A stretch of 43,902 bases of DNA, taken from NCBI GenBank assembly GCA_016785015.1, contig JADHTJ010000022.1, forward strand, positions 1 to 43,902, written 5' to 3'. A program made the position numbers and the translations under genes. How positions within the stretch are numbered: the first letter of the stretch is position 1; the number at the start of each line of letters is the position of its first letter. Shown in pieces: positions 25,182 to 32,673 of this stretch. This DNA is from Anaerolineales bacterium. Its GTDB lineage: Bacteria; Chloroflexota; Anaerolineae; Anaerolineales; UBA11858. The notes below the pieces were generated by a model that saw only the letters and a program-made list of their open reading frames with translations, made no database searches and was not told where the DNA came from.

Positions 25182-26216
25182 TTACCGCAGCACGAGCTCC
25201 GTCCAGGCGTTGATCCATTCTTCGCGGTGGGTAGCGATATCGGCGGGAGGGAGGAAAGCGGGCTCATCAGGGATTGCCAAATATTCTTGGAAGGTCTCAT
25301 CGAGTTGGGCATTGGCGTTGACTGGGAAGACATACATTTGCAAGGGGATATCTTCCTGGAAGGTGGGAGAGAGCATGAAATCAATCCAAAGTTCAGCCAG
25401 CCTGCGATTGGCCGTGCCGCTGAGGATGCCCACAAATTCAATCTGCCGGAAACAGCTCCCCGTTCCGATGACCGCCGCCGTCGGCGGTTCATCAATGGGT
25501 TCTTCGGCGAAGATAACTTCAAAAGGAGGGCTGGAGCCATATGAAACTACAATTGGACGCGTGCCGCCCCACTGGCTGAACTCATTGTAGTAGGCCGTCT
25601 CCCAATCATTGACGACTTTGAGATCGTTCTCAACCAATCCCCGCCAAAAATCCAGGTAACCATCTTCGCCAAAATGAGCGACAGTTGCAAAAAGGAAAGC
25701 CAGCCCCGGTGAAGATGTCGCTGGATTCTCAACGGCTAACAGGCCAGCATATTCAGGTTTGAGCAGATCTTCCAAGTTCTGTGGCGGAGTCAAGTTGTTC
25801 TCTTGGAAGTAAGCAACTTCATAATTGAGGCAGACATCACCGAAATCTACGGGGAGAGCACGGTTCTGAGGATCCAATTTGAACTCATCAGGAATATCCG
25901 CAAGCAGGGGCGATTCGTATACGTCAAAGATGCCTTCATTAAGCGCTCGGCTGAGGAAAGTATTGTCTACGCCATAGAAAACATCAGCTAAGGGTTTGTC
26001 CTTGGCCAGGGCGGCTTTATTCACAGCTGTGCCTGTATCACCAGCTTCGATGAATTGAACTTTGATGTTGTGTTCTTGCTCAAAGGCAGTCAGTATACTT
26101 TCTGAAATCGCAAATGAGTCATGTGTCATCACGGTGAGGGTCTCTGGGCCTTTAGGGGCACAAGCGACGATAACAAATATAAAAAATATACCAAGCAGAA
26201 TATTTTTTGTTTTCAT
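25182..26216 (-). CDS. thiB: Thiamine ABC transporter substrate-binding lipoprotein (TbpA/ThiB-like)
   Basis: Start at 26216, with GGAGGTAATT directly upstream. A lipoprotein signal ends VIVAC (Cys19). The mature part is TbpA-like: LTVMTHDSF at the first strand, KPLADVFYGVDNTFLSRAL, LPVDFGDVCLNY, and YGSSPPFEV followed by GSCFRQIEFVGIL, typical positions of the thiamine pocket. Length (344 aa) fits. It captures thiamine or its phosphates outside the membrane for the permease encoded next. The 70-nt gap to the TPP kinase gene contains a degenerate GTCGACCGCGGACCGCG-type tract. Confidence 0.9.
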   Translation of the reverse strand: MKTKNILLGIFFIFVIVACAPKGPETLTVMTHDSFAISESILTAFEQEHNIKVQFIEAGDTGTAVNKAALAKDKPLADVFYGVDNTFLSRALNEGIFDVYESPLLADIPDEFKLDPQNRALPVDFGDVCLNYEVAYFQENNLTPPQNLEDLLKPEYAGLLAVENPATSSPGLAFLFATVAHFGEDGYLDFWRGLVENDLKVVNDWETAYYNEFSQWGGTRPIVVSYGSSPPFEVIFAEEPIDEPPTAAVIGTGSCFRQIEFVGILSGTANRRLAELWIDFMLSPTFQEDIPLQMYVFPVNANAQLDETFQEYLAIPDEPAFLPPADIATHREEWINAWTELVLR

Positions 26217-26286
26217 AATTACCTCCAAAATAGACTGAAGTCGGCAGACAGTCGACCGCGGACCGCGAATTTGCTGCCGTCTGCGA

Positions 26287-26931
26287 TCAGTGGTCTTTTA
26301 TTATTACTACCAACAATAAACCTTCTTCCAAAGTAATCCAGGCTTGGTTTTCACTGATCACATTGCTGACCCCGCGAGTGGCTCCAAAACGCAGCGTCCC
26401 CTTCTCCAGAGGATATTCCAATCCATGCGTTGAAATGCCCTTGGCATCCCCGCAGAGGGGGATCAATGAGATCGTATCTCCAGGTTGAGCAAAAATTTCC
26501 TTGACCTGGTCGCTTTGCAGCACGGAGAGTTCATCGAAGCCATCGATGATGCGTATCGGTGTCAATTTTAAACCCGGGTGAGCCAGCAAAAGCAGGTTTG
26601 CCACACTCATATCCCAGCGTGCTCCTAAGGCTCCGAAGATGATAATCTCTTCAGGGTTGAACTCTTTGGCTTTGAACAAGGCTAATTCGAGATCGGTTTC
26701 ATCTTTATTGGCGGGGTGCTGTTGAAGTTCTGCGCCCCCTTGCTCGAGGGTTTGAATCTCTGCCTCGGTCAGGGAGTCATGATCACCAATGATCAGCTTC
26801 GGGAACAATGCCAAACTCAGGCAGTGGCGCGCCCCACCGTTCGCCGCGATGAGAATGTCCATCTCATCGACGAATCCCAAAATTTCTTTGGGGTTTTGTA
26901 TCTCTCCGTTAGCAAATACGATTACTCGCAA
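26287..26931 (-). CDS. thiN: Thiamine pyrophosphokinase
   Basis: Transfers pyrophosphate from ATP to thiamine to make TPP. Motifs: AANGGARHC (30-37), IGDHDSL (Asp50, Asp52), NKDETDLELAL (Asp77, Asp80), GALGARWDMSVANLLLL and the C-terminal thiamine-pocket strand GATRGVSNVI. The start is TTG at 26931: it is the only start giving the conserved VIVFANGE N-terminus, and GGAGGG sits 8 nt upstream. That Shine-Dalgarno is the 3' arm of a hairpin which is also terminator-like, fitting TPP control of this first gene of the operon. Kinase plus importer form a salvage pathway; no thiamine biosynthesis genes are in the window. Confidence 0.95.
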   Translation of the reverse strand: MRVIVFANGEIQNPKEILGFVDEMDILIAANGGARHCLSLALFPKLIIGDHDSLTEAEIQTLEQGGAELQQHPANKDETDLELALFKAKEFNPEEIIIFGALGARWDMSVANLLLLAHPGLKLTPIRIIDGFDELSVLQSDQVKEIFAQPGDTISLIPLCGDAKGISTHGLEYPLEKGTLRFGATRGVSNVISENQAWITLEEGLLLVVIIKDH

Positions 26932-26936
26932 GAAAA

Positions 26937-26963
26937 AATCCCTCCGCCGGTTTGGGAGGGATT
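26937..26963 (-). terminator. Expression-platform hairpin: terminator-like and covering the thiN Shine-Dalgarno
   Basis: On the minus strand AATCCCTCC (26963-26955), a 9-nt loop, GGAGGGATT (26945-26937), then TTTTC and the TTG start at 26931. The stem is perfect with a run of six U counting the stem end. The 3' arm is the Shine-Dalgarno. The riboswitch 3' strand carries an identical GGAGGGAT (26988-26981) that can take the AATCCCTCC arm as antiterminator. Confidence 0.85.
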
Positions 26964-26975
26964 CAGAGTGCTTCG

Positions 26976-27070
26976 CTGCGATCCCTCCGCCGGTATTATC
27001 CGGATCAGGTTGCGGGTCGAGCGCTGAATTGCGCTCCTCTCAGCCCGGAAACATCGGGCTCCCCGTGCAG
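26976..27070 (-). ncRNA. TPP riboswitch (THI element)
   Basis: Minus-strand consensus blocks are present in order: CGGGGAGCCC, GGGCTGAGAGG (27038-27046 covers GGGCTGAGA), GACCCGCAACCTGATCC, then GGATAATACCGGCGGAGGGA (27001-26982). A short P1 can form from CTGC (27070-27067) and GCAG (26979-26976). The loop between GAGAGG and GACCCG contains an AGCGC..GCGCT stem (P3-like). It precedes thiN and controls the whole thiamine import operon. Confidence 0.95.
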
Positions 27071-27086
27071 TATTCAATTGTAAATG

Positions 27087-27116
27087 AGTATACCGAGGCT
27101 CGGCTGATGCTGTCAA
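27087..27116 (-). promoter_or_regulatory. Promoter of the thiamine operon
   Basis: Minus strand TTGACA (27116-27111), 18-nt spacer, TATACT (27092-27087). The -35 overlaps the ribF stop codon (27113-27115). The start site would fall ~10 nt before the riboswitch P1. Confidence 0.8.
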
Positions 27117-28036
27117 GAAGCAAGCATCTTGCGCGCTTGTTGAACATCCGTCTGTATTTGGGTTACCAAAGCGTCAATATTGGGGAAGCGTTGTTCCCCT
27201 CGCAAACGATGTCGGAAATCTAGGTGCAGAGTTTCTCCATAGATATCTTCGTCGAAATCTAGTAGATGTGCTTCCACGCGGGGAGGTACGGGGCTGGACT
27301 CGAAGGTGGGTCTGACCCCAATGTTGGTTACTGCATCCCAGGATTGACCGCGCACTTCTGCCCTACAAACATAAACGCCCGCGGCTGGGATAGCCTGCTC
27401 TGGCCAGATGTCCATATTTGCGGTTGGGAATCCCAATGTAGCACCGCGTCGATCTCCGACCACAATTTCGCCTTCGACAGCATAATTTCTGCCTAGCAGT
27501 TTGGCTGCCTGGTCAACTTGGCCTGCGCCTAATAAAAAACGTATCCGACTGGAAGAAACGACATCGTTTGCCACATTTAGAGAATCTGTGCTGGTCAGGC
27601 TGTATCCAAATTCATCGCCTAATTCTCGAAGCGAATCCGGGGTTCCGGTGCGGTCCTTTCCAAGGGCGAAATCATAACCCACCTGCAAATGGTGTATGCC
27701 AAGATGCTTATGCAATTTGGCCATGAAGTCCCGCGCTGATGTCGCAGCTACTGTTTCATCGAAAGGATGCGTTACGACAACATCAACACCTAATTCGCCC
27801 AATAAATTGGCGCGTTCTTCTGGTGTGGTTAAGTAGAAGGGGTAATCATACCCGCGTAAAACTGTTGCAGGATGGGGGTAAAAGGTAAGCACAACAACTG
27901 GGGCGCTTACTTCATGCGCCCCAGCGACTAATTCACGCACAACTCTTTGATGGCCAAGGTGCACACCATCAAAAGAGCCGATAGTTAGCCAGGTGTCTTC
28001 TAGCTGGACATCTTCAAGAGACCAGTAGTGTTGCAT
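27113..28036 (-). CDS. ribF: Bifunctional riboflavin kinase / FAD synthetase
   Basis: Makes FMN then FAD. The FAD-synthetase nucleotidyltransferase domain (about 1-180) has IGSFDGVHLGHQRV, TFYPHPATVL and VGYDFALGKDRTG; the riboflavin kinase domain (about 185-307) has GDRRGATLGFPTANM, GVYVCRAEV and the NIGVRPTF and EAHLLDFDEDIYG blocks. Length is normal. The ATG at 28036 lacks a good Shine-Dalgarno and lies 33 nt after the truB stop, so it is the last gene of the nusA operon. The promoter of the thiamine operon begins within its stop codon. Confidence 0.96.
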   Translation of the reverse strand: MQHYWSLEDVQLEDTWLTIGSFDGVHLGHQRVVRELVAGAHEVSAPVVVLTFYPHPATVLRGYDYPFYLTTPEERANLLGELGVDVVVTHPFDETVAATSARDFMAKLHKHLGIHHLQVGYDFALGKDRTGTPDSLRELGDEFGYSLTSTDSLNVANDVVSSSRIRFLLGAGQVDQAAKLLGRNYAVEGEIVVGDRRGATLGFPTANMDIWPEQAIPAAGVYVCRAEVRGQSWDAVTNIGVRPTFESSPVPPRVEAHLLDFDEDIYGETLHLDFRHRLRGEQRFPNIDALVTQIQTDVQQARKMLAS

Positions 28037-28069
28037 CGGTTTGTAGGGCTAACGCGATCAAAGTAGTAT

Positions 28070-28987
28070 TTAAGTCTGGAAGAAAACTTTCCTTGGCTGC
28101 CACTCTCGCTTTTTTTCATCAAAGCTAAGCACGGCAACCAAATCGCCTTGTTCACTTATGGCGCGTGTAAATCCATCTTCAGTCATCTCTGGGTTGGATC
28201 CCACAGGTAGACGATGCCCGAAAGCGACCTTTTCAACCTGTTCGTTATCCAGCTCAAGCGATGGCCAATCGGGCAATAGTTCAGCAGCTGGGATCAAATA
28301 ACGATACCAATCACCCGTCAGGAATGCATCCTGGAGTTCTCGCAGGCGCACAGCATGGCGCAGAGTGAAAAATCCGCTCTTCGTTCGGCGGAGACCAATT
28401 AGGTGAGCGCCGGTTTGAAGATCTTCGCCAATGTCATTAGCTAGAGATCGGACATACGTGCCAGAGGAACAGTACACATCCAGAACGATTTCAGGAGGTG
28501 CCCATTCAAGTAGATCGAGAGAATACACATCGATCTCGCGTGGTTCCAATTCGACTTCTTCACCAGCGCGAGTGCGACGGTGAGCGGGTCGCCCTTGAAC
28601 TTTGATAGCCGAATAAACCGGTGGCGTTTGCAGAGTTTTGCCCTCGTAGCTCTTGAGCAAAGTCGTGAAATGGTCTTCGGTAATGTGATCATAAGGCGCG
28701 GTGCTCGTTATGCGCCCTTCAGAGTCGTATGTATCGGTTGACGCGCCTAGTTTGACTGTGGCTTGATAACGTTTATCGTCAGCAGAGATAAATTCACTCA
28801 AACGAACGGCGGGACCGAGCAGAACCACGAGTACGCCAGAAGCGCGTGGATCTAGTGTCCCGGTGTGACCTGCACGACGAATATTCGTTCCTCTACGCAC
28901 AATTTTTACGACATCGTGCGATGTTAAACCAATTGGTTTGTCGATGACAAGCGCCCCTGAAACAACGTTTTTAATTTTTTCTTCCAT
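28070..28987 (-). CDS. truB: tRNA pseudouridine(55) synthase TruB
   Basis: Converts U55 to pseudouridine in the T-loop of tRNAs. The catalytic Asp46 is in GHTGTLDPRASGVL; KRYQATVKLGASTDTYDSEG, PPVYSAIKVQGRPAH and VYCSSGTYVRSLANDIG are the other classic blocks. The C-terminal PUA-like part (about 245-305) is recognisable by ISEQGDLVAVLSFD. Length 305 aa is normal. Start ATG follows GGGGAGA. It sits between nrnA and ribF as in many bacterial nusA-infB operons. Confidence 0.96.
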   Translation of the reverse strand: MEEKIKNVVSGALVIDKPIGLTSHDVVKIVRRGTNIRRAGHTGTLDPRASGVLVVLLGPAVRLSEFISADDKRYQATVKLGASTDTYDSEGRITSTAPYDHITEDHFTTLLKSYEGKTLQTPPVYSAIKVQGRPAHRRTRAGEEVELEPREIDVYSLDLLEWAPPEIVLDVYCSSGTYVRSLANDIGEDLQTGAHLIGLRRTKSGFFTLRHAVRLRELQDAFLTGDWYRYLIPAAELLPDWPSLELDNEQVEKVAFGHRLPVGSNPEMTEDGFTRAISEQGDLVAVLSFDEKKREWQPRKVFFQT

Positions 28988-29074
28988 AATTATCTCCCCA
29001 GTATAGACGTAATGGGTTGCATAAATTTTACCTTCTTAGGATATTTTTGTGGTATCAGAAACATTTCGAAATAA

Positions 29075-30031
29075 TTAGTTTCCATTCAATAATTTCTTAG
29101 TCGCTTTGAGCACGTCTGCTTTCACATCGAATAAATTTCCCTCAATTGTTGCCCCGGCAGCAGGTTTATGACCCCCACCGCCAAATTGCATGGCTACTGA
29201 TGAGACATCAAATCCAGAACGTGCGCGCCAACTAACTTTGACGCGATCTTTATGTTGCTCGATGAAAATCACAGCGATGTCGGTATTTTTAATCGTTGTG
29301 AGGATATTGACTAAATCAGCATCATCGCTGCCAGGATAATTGGTAGATTTTCGAGCCTCGAGATCAAGTGTTGCCCACACCATGCGGTTATCATGCTCCA
29401 AGGTGTTCAACCCCGCGCCCCAGTAACGAGCAGCCTCAAATGAGCGTGAAATTAAGGCTTTTTGGTATAGATCAGGCAGGTTAGGGCCCAAGTCCATCAA
29501 ATCTGCCGCTGTTCGCAGAGCATTCGAGCGCATTGATGTTGTTCGGAAACCAATCGTATCCGTGATCAAGCCTGTCAGCAGCGCCTCAGCGATTGATCTT
29601 GTAATTTTTAATCCGAATGCTGGAATATAGGCCGCCAACATCTCTGCTGTTGCGGGTGCTGCGGTGTCAACCAGATTTACACGGGCAAAATCGAGGTTGG
29701 TAATATGATGATCAATGCTGATATCTGGAGTGGGGAATTTCCGCAATACTTTTCCGGTCCGATCAAGATCAGAGCAATCTACAACGACAATGGCATCAAA
29801 TTCACCCTCGGGGCGTTTTTTGATCAAATCACTTCCCCTAAGGTGACGGAAAGATTTCGGTACACCGTCTTCCAGCACCATTTGCACTGTTTTGTCTGCA
29901 TCCAGTAGAGCCAAACCTATAGCTAGCAAGGATCCAACGGCATCTCCATCTGGACGGATGTGCGATGTGATTAGTATGTTGTGGGCGTTTTGAAGAATCT
30001 GCTTAGCTTCAAGAAGCGACTTGTCTTTCAT
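29075..30031 (-). CDS. nrnA: DHH/DHHA1 phosphoesterase NrnA-like (nanoRNase / pAp phosphatase)
   Basis: Degrades very short oligoribonucleotides and 3'-phosphoadenosine 5'-phosphate in the cytoplasm. DHH-domain metal residues appear in TSHIRPDGDAVGS (His24, Asp28, Asp30), VVVDCSDLDRTG and SIDHHITN. The DHHA1 domain ends with FGGGGHKPAAGA. It is 318 residues, typical. The ATG shares one base with the rbfA stop (TAATG), so translation is coupled. The 87-nt gap to truB has no obvious structure. Confidence 0.93.
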   Translation of the reverse strand: MKDKSLLEAKQILQNAHNILITSHIRPDGDAVGSLLAIGLALLDADKTVQMVLEDGVPKSFRHLRGSDLIKKRPEGEFDAIVVVDCSDLDRTGKVLRKFPTPDISIDHHITNLDFARVNLVDTAAPATAEMLAAYIPAFGLKITRSIAEALLTGLITDTIGFRTTSMRSNALRTAADLMDLGPNLPDLYQKALISRSFEAARYWGAGLNTLEHDNRMVWATLDLEARKSTNYPGSDDADLVNILTTIKNTDIAVIFIEQHKDRVKVSWRARSGFDVSSVAMQFGGGGHKPAAGATIEGNLFDVKADVLKATKKLLNGN

Positions 30032-30417
30032 TACTTTTCTTCAGAGGAATCTTGGTCCTCTGGATCTTCTTCGCCCGTATCAAGCGATGCAAGAAGCTGA
30101 TCAATGCGGTCAGCATGTTCCGGGCTGGGGTCCCAATAGAATCGCAGTTTGGGGAAATGGCGTAGCTCAACCCGCTGGGCGAGTTCCCTGCGTAAATATC
30201 CACTGGCGTGGTTTAGCCCCTCGAGAATGCTATCTGCTTCCTCACTCCCCTCCATTGATGAGACATAAATATTTGCGTATGACAATTCGTTATCAACCCG
30301 AACTTTAGTAATATAGGCCGACACAACGCGAGGATCTGAAACTTCCATGAGCAAGATGCCAGAAAGTTCCTCGTGAATTCGATCAGCTATACGTTGAGCG
30401 CGTACTTTTGTAACCAT
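30031..30417 (-). CDS. rbfA: 30S ribosome-binding factor RbfA
   Basis: Cold-shock 30S maturation factor with a KH-like fold. The start at 30417 is chosen (GGAG 7 nt upstream) and places the canonical RAQRIADRIHEELSGIL at the N-terminus; earlier starts run into infB. Conserved blocks are VSDPRVVSAYITKVRV, YANIYVSSM and RRELAQRVELRHFPKLRFYWD. The protein is 128 residues and ends with an acidic tail (GEEDPEDQDSSEEK). It starts 13 nt after the infB stop and overlaps nrnA by one base. Confidence 0.95.
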   Translation of the reverse strand: MVTKVRAQRIADRIHEELSGILLMEVSDPRVVSAYITKVRVDNELSYANIYVSSMEGSEEADSILEGLNHASGYLRRELAQRVELRHFPKLRFYWDPSPEHADRIDQLLASLDTGEEDPEDQDSSEEK

Positions 30418-30430
30418 TTGAATCTCCGAT

Positions 30431-32221
30431 CTAAATGATTTTGACCATTTCAATTGTGAAGCACTCGATCACATCTCCCTCTTCAAAATCATTGAAGCCT
30501 TTCAAGCCAATACCACACTCGAAACCGTCGCGCACTTCACGCACGTCTTCTTGATGGCGCTTGAGCGAAGCGATTTCACCTTCGAAGATTGCTTCTTCCC
30601 CTCGAATAACTCTAACTCGTGCATTTCGTCGAATTTCGCCTTCAACAACGCGACAGCCTGCTGCCCGGCCGATCCTCGAAGCGCCAAAGACAGCCAATAC
30701 ATTGGCTCGACCTACGGTGCTTTCGCGTCTTTCCGGCTCAAGCAAACCCTTTAGGGCTTTGTCGATATCTTCTGTAAGCCGATAAATAATATCATAGGAA
30801 CGGATAGAGACTTTTTCGATATCAGCCTTTCGGCGCGCTGCTGAATCAGGCTTGGAATTGAAACCAATGATGATCGCTTCTGAAGTGGATGCCAGCATGA
30901 CGTCATTTTCGGAGATATTGCCTGTATCTGCGTGCAATATGTTGACACCAATACCCTCAACATCCATCTCTTTTAAGGATGAGACAATTGGCTCCAACGA
31001 ACCCTGAACATCCGCTTTGATGATCAGGCGCAGTTCTTTCACTTCACCTGCCTGGACGCGAGCAAATAACTCTTCTAACGTTAGAGCACTGCCAGCTACT
31101 ACTGCTCGATCAGCTACGAGCTGCTTGCGTTTATCGACAATCTCTCGAGCAAATTTGGTTGATTTGGCGACCCTGAAAATCTCGCCAGCCTCGGGAATAT
31201 CTGCCAAACCCATCACAGAAACTGGTGTGGAAGGAGGGGCTTCTTTTATTTTGTCGCCCTTAAAGTCGAACATGGCTTTGATTTTTCCGCTGGTTTGACC
31301 TGCAACGACAGAATCTCCGACTTTAAGTGTGCCGTTCTGAACCAGGAATGTTGCCATAACACCTCTGCCGCGCTCATGACTGGCTTCAATCACTGTTCCA
31401 AAGGTGACACCTTCAGGATTAGCTAAGATTTCATTGTTATCCGCGACCAACAAGACAGCTTCCAATAGATCATCAAGACCTTGTTTTTCTTTGGCCGAGA
31501 TAGGAACAACCAACGTGTCGCCGTCCCATTCATCAGGCACCAGATCGACTTCTGCGAGTTGTTGCTTGACCTGATCGGGAACTGCGTTGGGCCGGTCGAT
31601 TTTGTTGAGAGCAACTATTATGGGAACTTGAGCTGCTTTTGCATGAGAGATTGCCTCTCGAGTTTGGGGCATGACTCCATCGTCTGCGGCGACCACCAAA
31701 ACGACGATATCTGCACCTTGAGCGCCTCGGGCGCGCATTGCAGTGAAAGCAGCATGGCCAGGGGTGTCAATGAAGCTTACTTGACGATTTTTGTGTTCTA
31801 CCTGATAGGCGCCAATATGTTGGGTTATACCGCCCACTTCGCCGCCAGCAACATCTGCTTGTCGAATGGCATCCAGGAGCGTCGTTTTGCCATGGTCGAC
31901 ATGACCCAATATTCCAATAACGGGAGGACGTACAGATAATTTCTCGGGGTTTTCCCTGGCAATCCATTGGCGCCAAAGAGGAATTTCGGCTGAGTCTTCA
32001 AGTGATTCTTCAACAATCAGTGGGGTTGCATCGAATCCCAACTCAGCTGCCACGATGGCCGCCGTATCGAAATCAACCTGCTGGTTGATATTCGCCATGA
32101 CACCATTTGACATCAAGGTTTTGATGACTTCAATGGGGCTGGTTTGCAAACTTTCAGAAAGTTCGCGAACGGTTATATTTTCTGGGAGTTCGATGCTTTT
32201 TAATTCGCCAGTATCGCTCAT
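30431..32221 (-). CDS. infB: Translation initiation factor IF-2 (short form)
   Basis: GTPase that places fMet-tRNA on the 30S subunit. At 596 residues it is a short IF-2: one IF2N domain (about 1-65, ITVRELSESLQTSPIEVIK) leads directly into the G domain at ~100. G motifs: GHVDHGKTTLLD, GGITQHIGAYQV, DTPGHAAFTAMR, NKIDRPNA and ISAKEKQGLDDL. Then come domain II, the IF-2 domain with VKELRLIIKADVQGSLEPI, and the C2 domain ending with GFECGIGLKGFNDFEEGD. The long charged N-terminal region of enterobacterial IF-2 is absent. AGGAGC precedes the ATG. A hairpin lies in the 107-nt gap to ylxR, where many operons carry ylxQ. Confidence 0.97.
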   Translation of the reverse strand: MSDTGELKSIELPENITVRELSESLQTSPIEVIKTLMSNGVMANINQQVDFDTAAIVAAELGFDATPLIVEESLEDSAEIPLWRQWIARENPEKLSVRPPVIGILGHVDHGKTTLLDAIRQADVAGGEVGGITQHIGAYQVEHKNRQVSFIDTPGHAAFTAMRARGAQGADIVVLVVAADDGVMPQTREAISHAKAAQVPIIVALNKIDRPNAVPDQVKQQLAEVDLVPDEWDGDTLVVPISAKEKQGLDDLLEAVLLVADNNEILANPEGVTFGTVIEASHERGRGVMATFLVQNGTLKVGDSVVAGQTSGKIKAMFDFKGDKIKEAPPSTPVSVMGLADIPEAGEIFRVAKSTKFAREIVDKRKQLVADRAVVAGSALTLEELFARVQAGEVKELRLIIKADVQGSLEPIVSSLKEMDVEGIGVNILHADTGNISENDVMLASTSEAIIIGFNSKPDSAARRKADIEKVSIRSYDIIYRLTEDIDKALKGLLEPERRESTVGRANVLAVFGASRIGRAAGCRVVEGEIRRNARVRVIRGEEAIFEGEIASLKRHQEDVREVRDGFECGIGLKGFNDFEEGDVIECFTIEMVKII

Positions 32222-32268
32222 AAGGTCGCTCCTGCTATTCGAGTATTGCGCCCCAATGATCTGGCAAG

Positions 32269-32297
32269 AAGTTGAGATAATTTTATCTTCTCAACTT
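32269..32297. promoter_or_regulatory. Strong hairpin in the ylxR-infB gap
   Basis: AAGTTGAGA (32269-32277) is the exact complement of TCTCAACTT (32289-32297), and the inside GATAA..TTATC can extend the stem. On the operon strand only CTTCTTG follows, so it is a poor terminator; attenuation or RNA processing is possible. GTGAC occurs twice just upstream on the operon strand. Confidence 0.5.
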
Positions 32298-32328
32298 TTG
32301 TCACTCGTTGGTCACTAGGGCATTAAGT

Positions 32329-32637
32329 TTATTCACCCGACGCATCAGATTTTATGTGATCATCTGGGAGCGAGGCCATGAATTCGGATATTCGTTGTCG
32401 ATCTTCGGGGCTAATCTCTATTTTTAGCGCTCGAGATAAGCCACTTTTTAGGCCTTTTTCCCAGCAAGTCTTTGTGTTATGAAGGTATGCGCCTCGACCC
32501 GGGAGCTTGCTCGTCAGATCGATTTGGAAACCTTCAGCCGTACGCACAACCCGAGTCATCGTGCGTTTGGGTTGTACAGTTCGGCAGCCTACACAGGTGC
32601 GTTGGGGTATGTGTTTCTTCTTTCGTTTTTTTGCCAC
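32329..32637 (-). CDS. ylxR: YlxR family RNA-binding protein (DUF448)
   Basis: A small basic protein: a KKRKKKH N-terminus, the Cys motif RTCVGCRTVQPKRTM (Cys15, Cys18), VRTAEGFQIDLTSKLPGRGAYLH-like core (PGRGAYLH is the family signature), and CWEKGLKSGLSRALK. It has 102 residues from a GTG start at 32637; AGAGAG is a weak Shine-Dalgarno. The position between nusA and infB is canonical. The family is thought to bind RNA and has been linked to RNase P and transcription control. Confidence 0.93.
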   Translation of the reverse strand: MAKKRKKKHIPQRTCVGCRTVQPKRTMTRVVRTAEGFQIDLTSKLPGRGAYLHNTKTCWEKGLKSGLSRALKIEISPEDRQRISEFMASLPDDHIKSDASGE

Positions 32638-32673
32638 TTCTCTCTTTAAAAGATCATGATTGGGGAAAGAGGA

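Noticed and set aside
22344-26216. Iron(III) importer (Fbp type)
   Set aside because: The ATPase and permease would fit, but the TPP riboswitch, TPP kinase and TbpA-like binding protein in the same operon point to thiamine.
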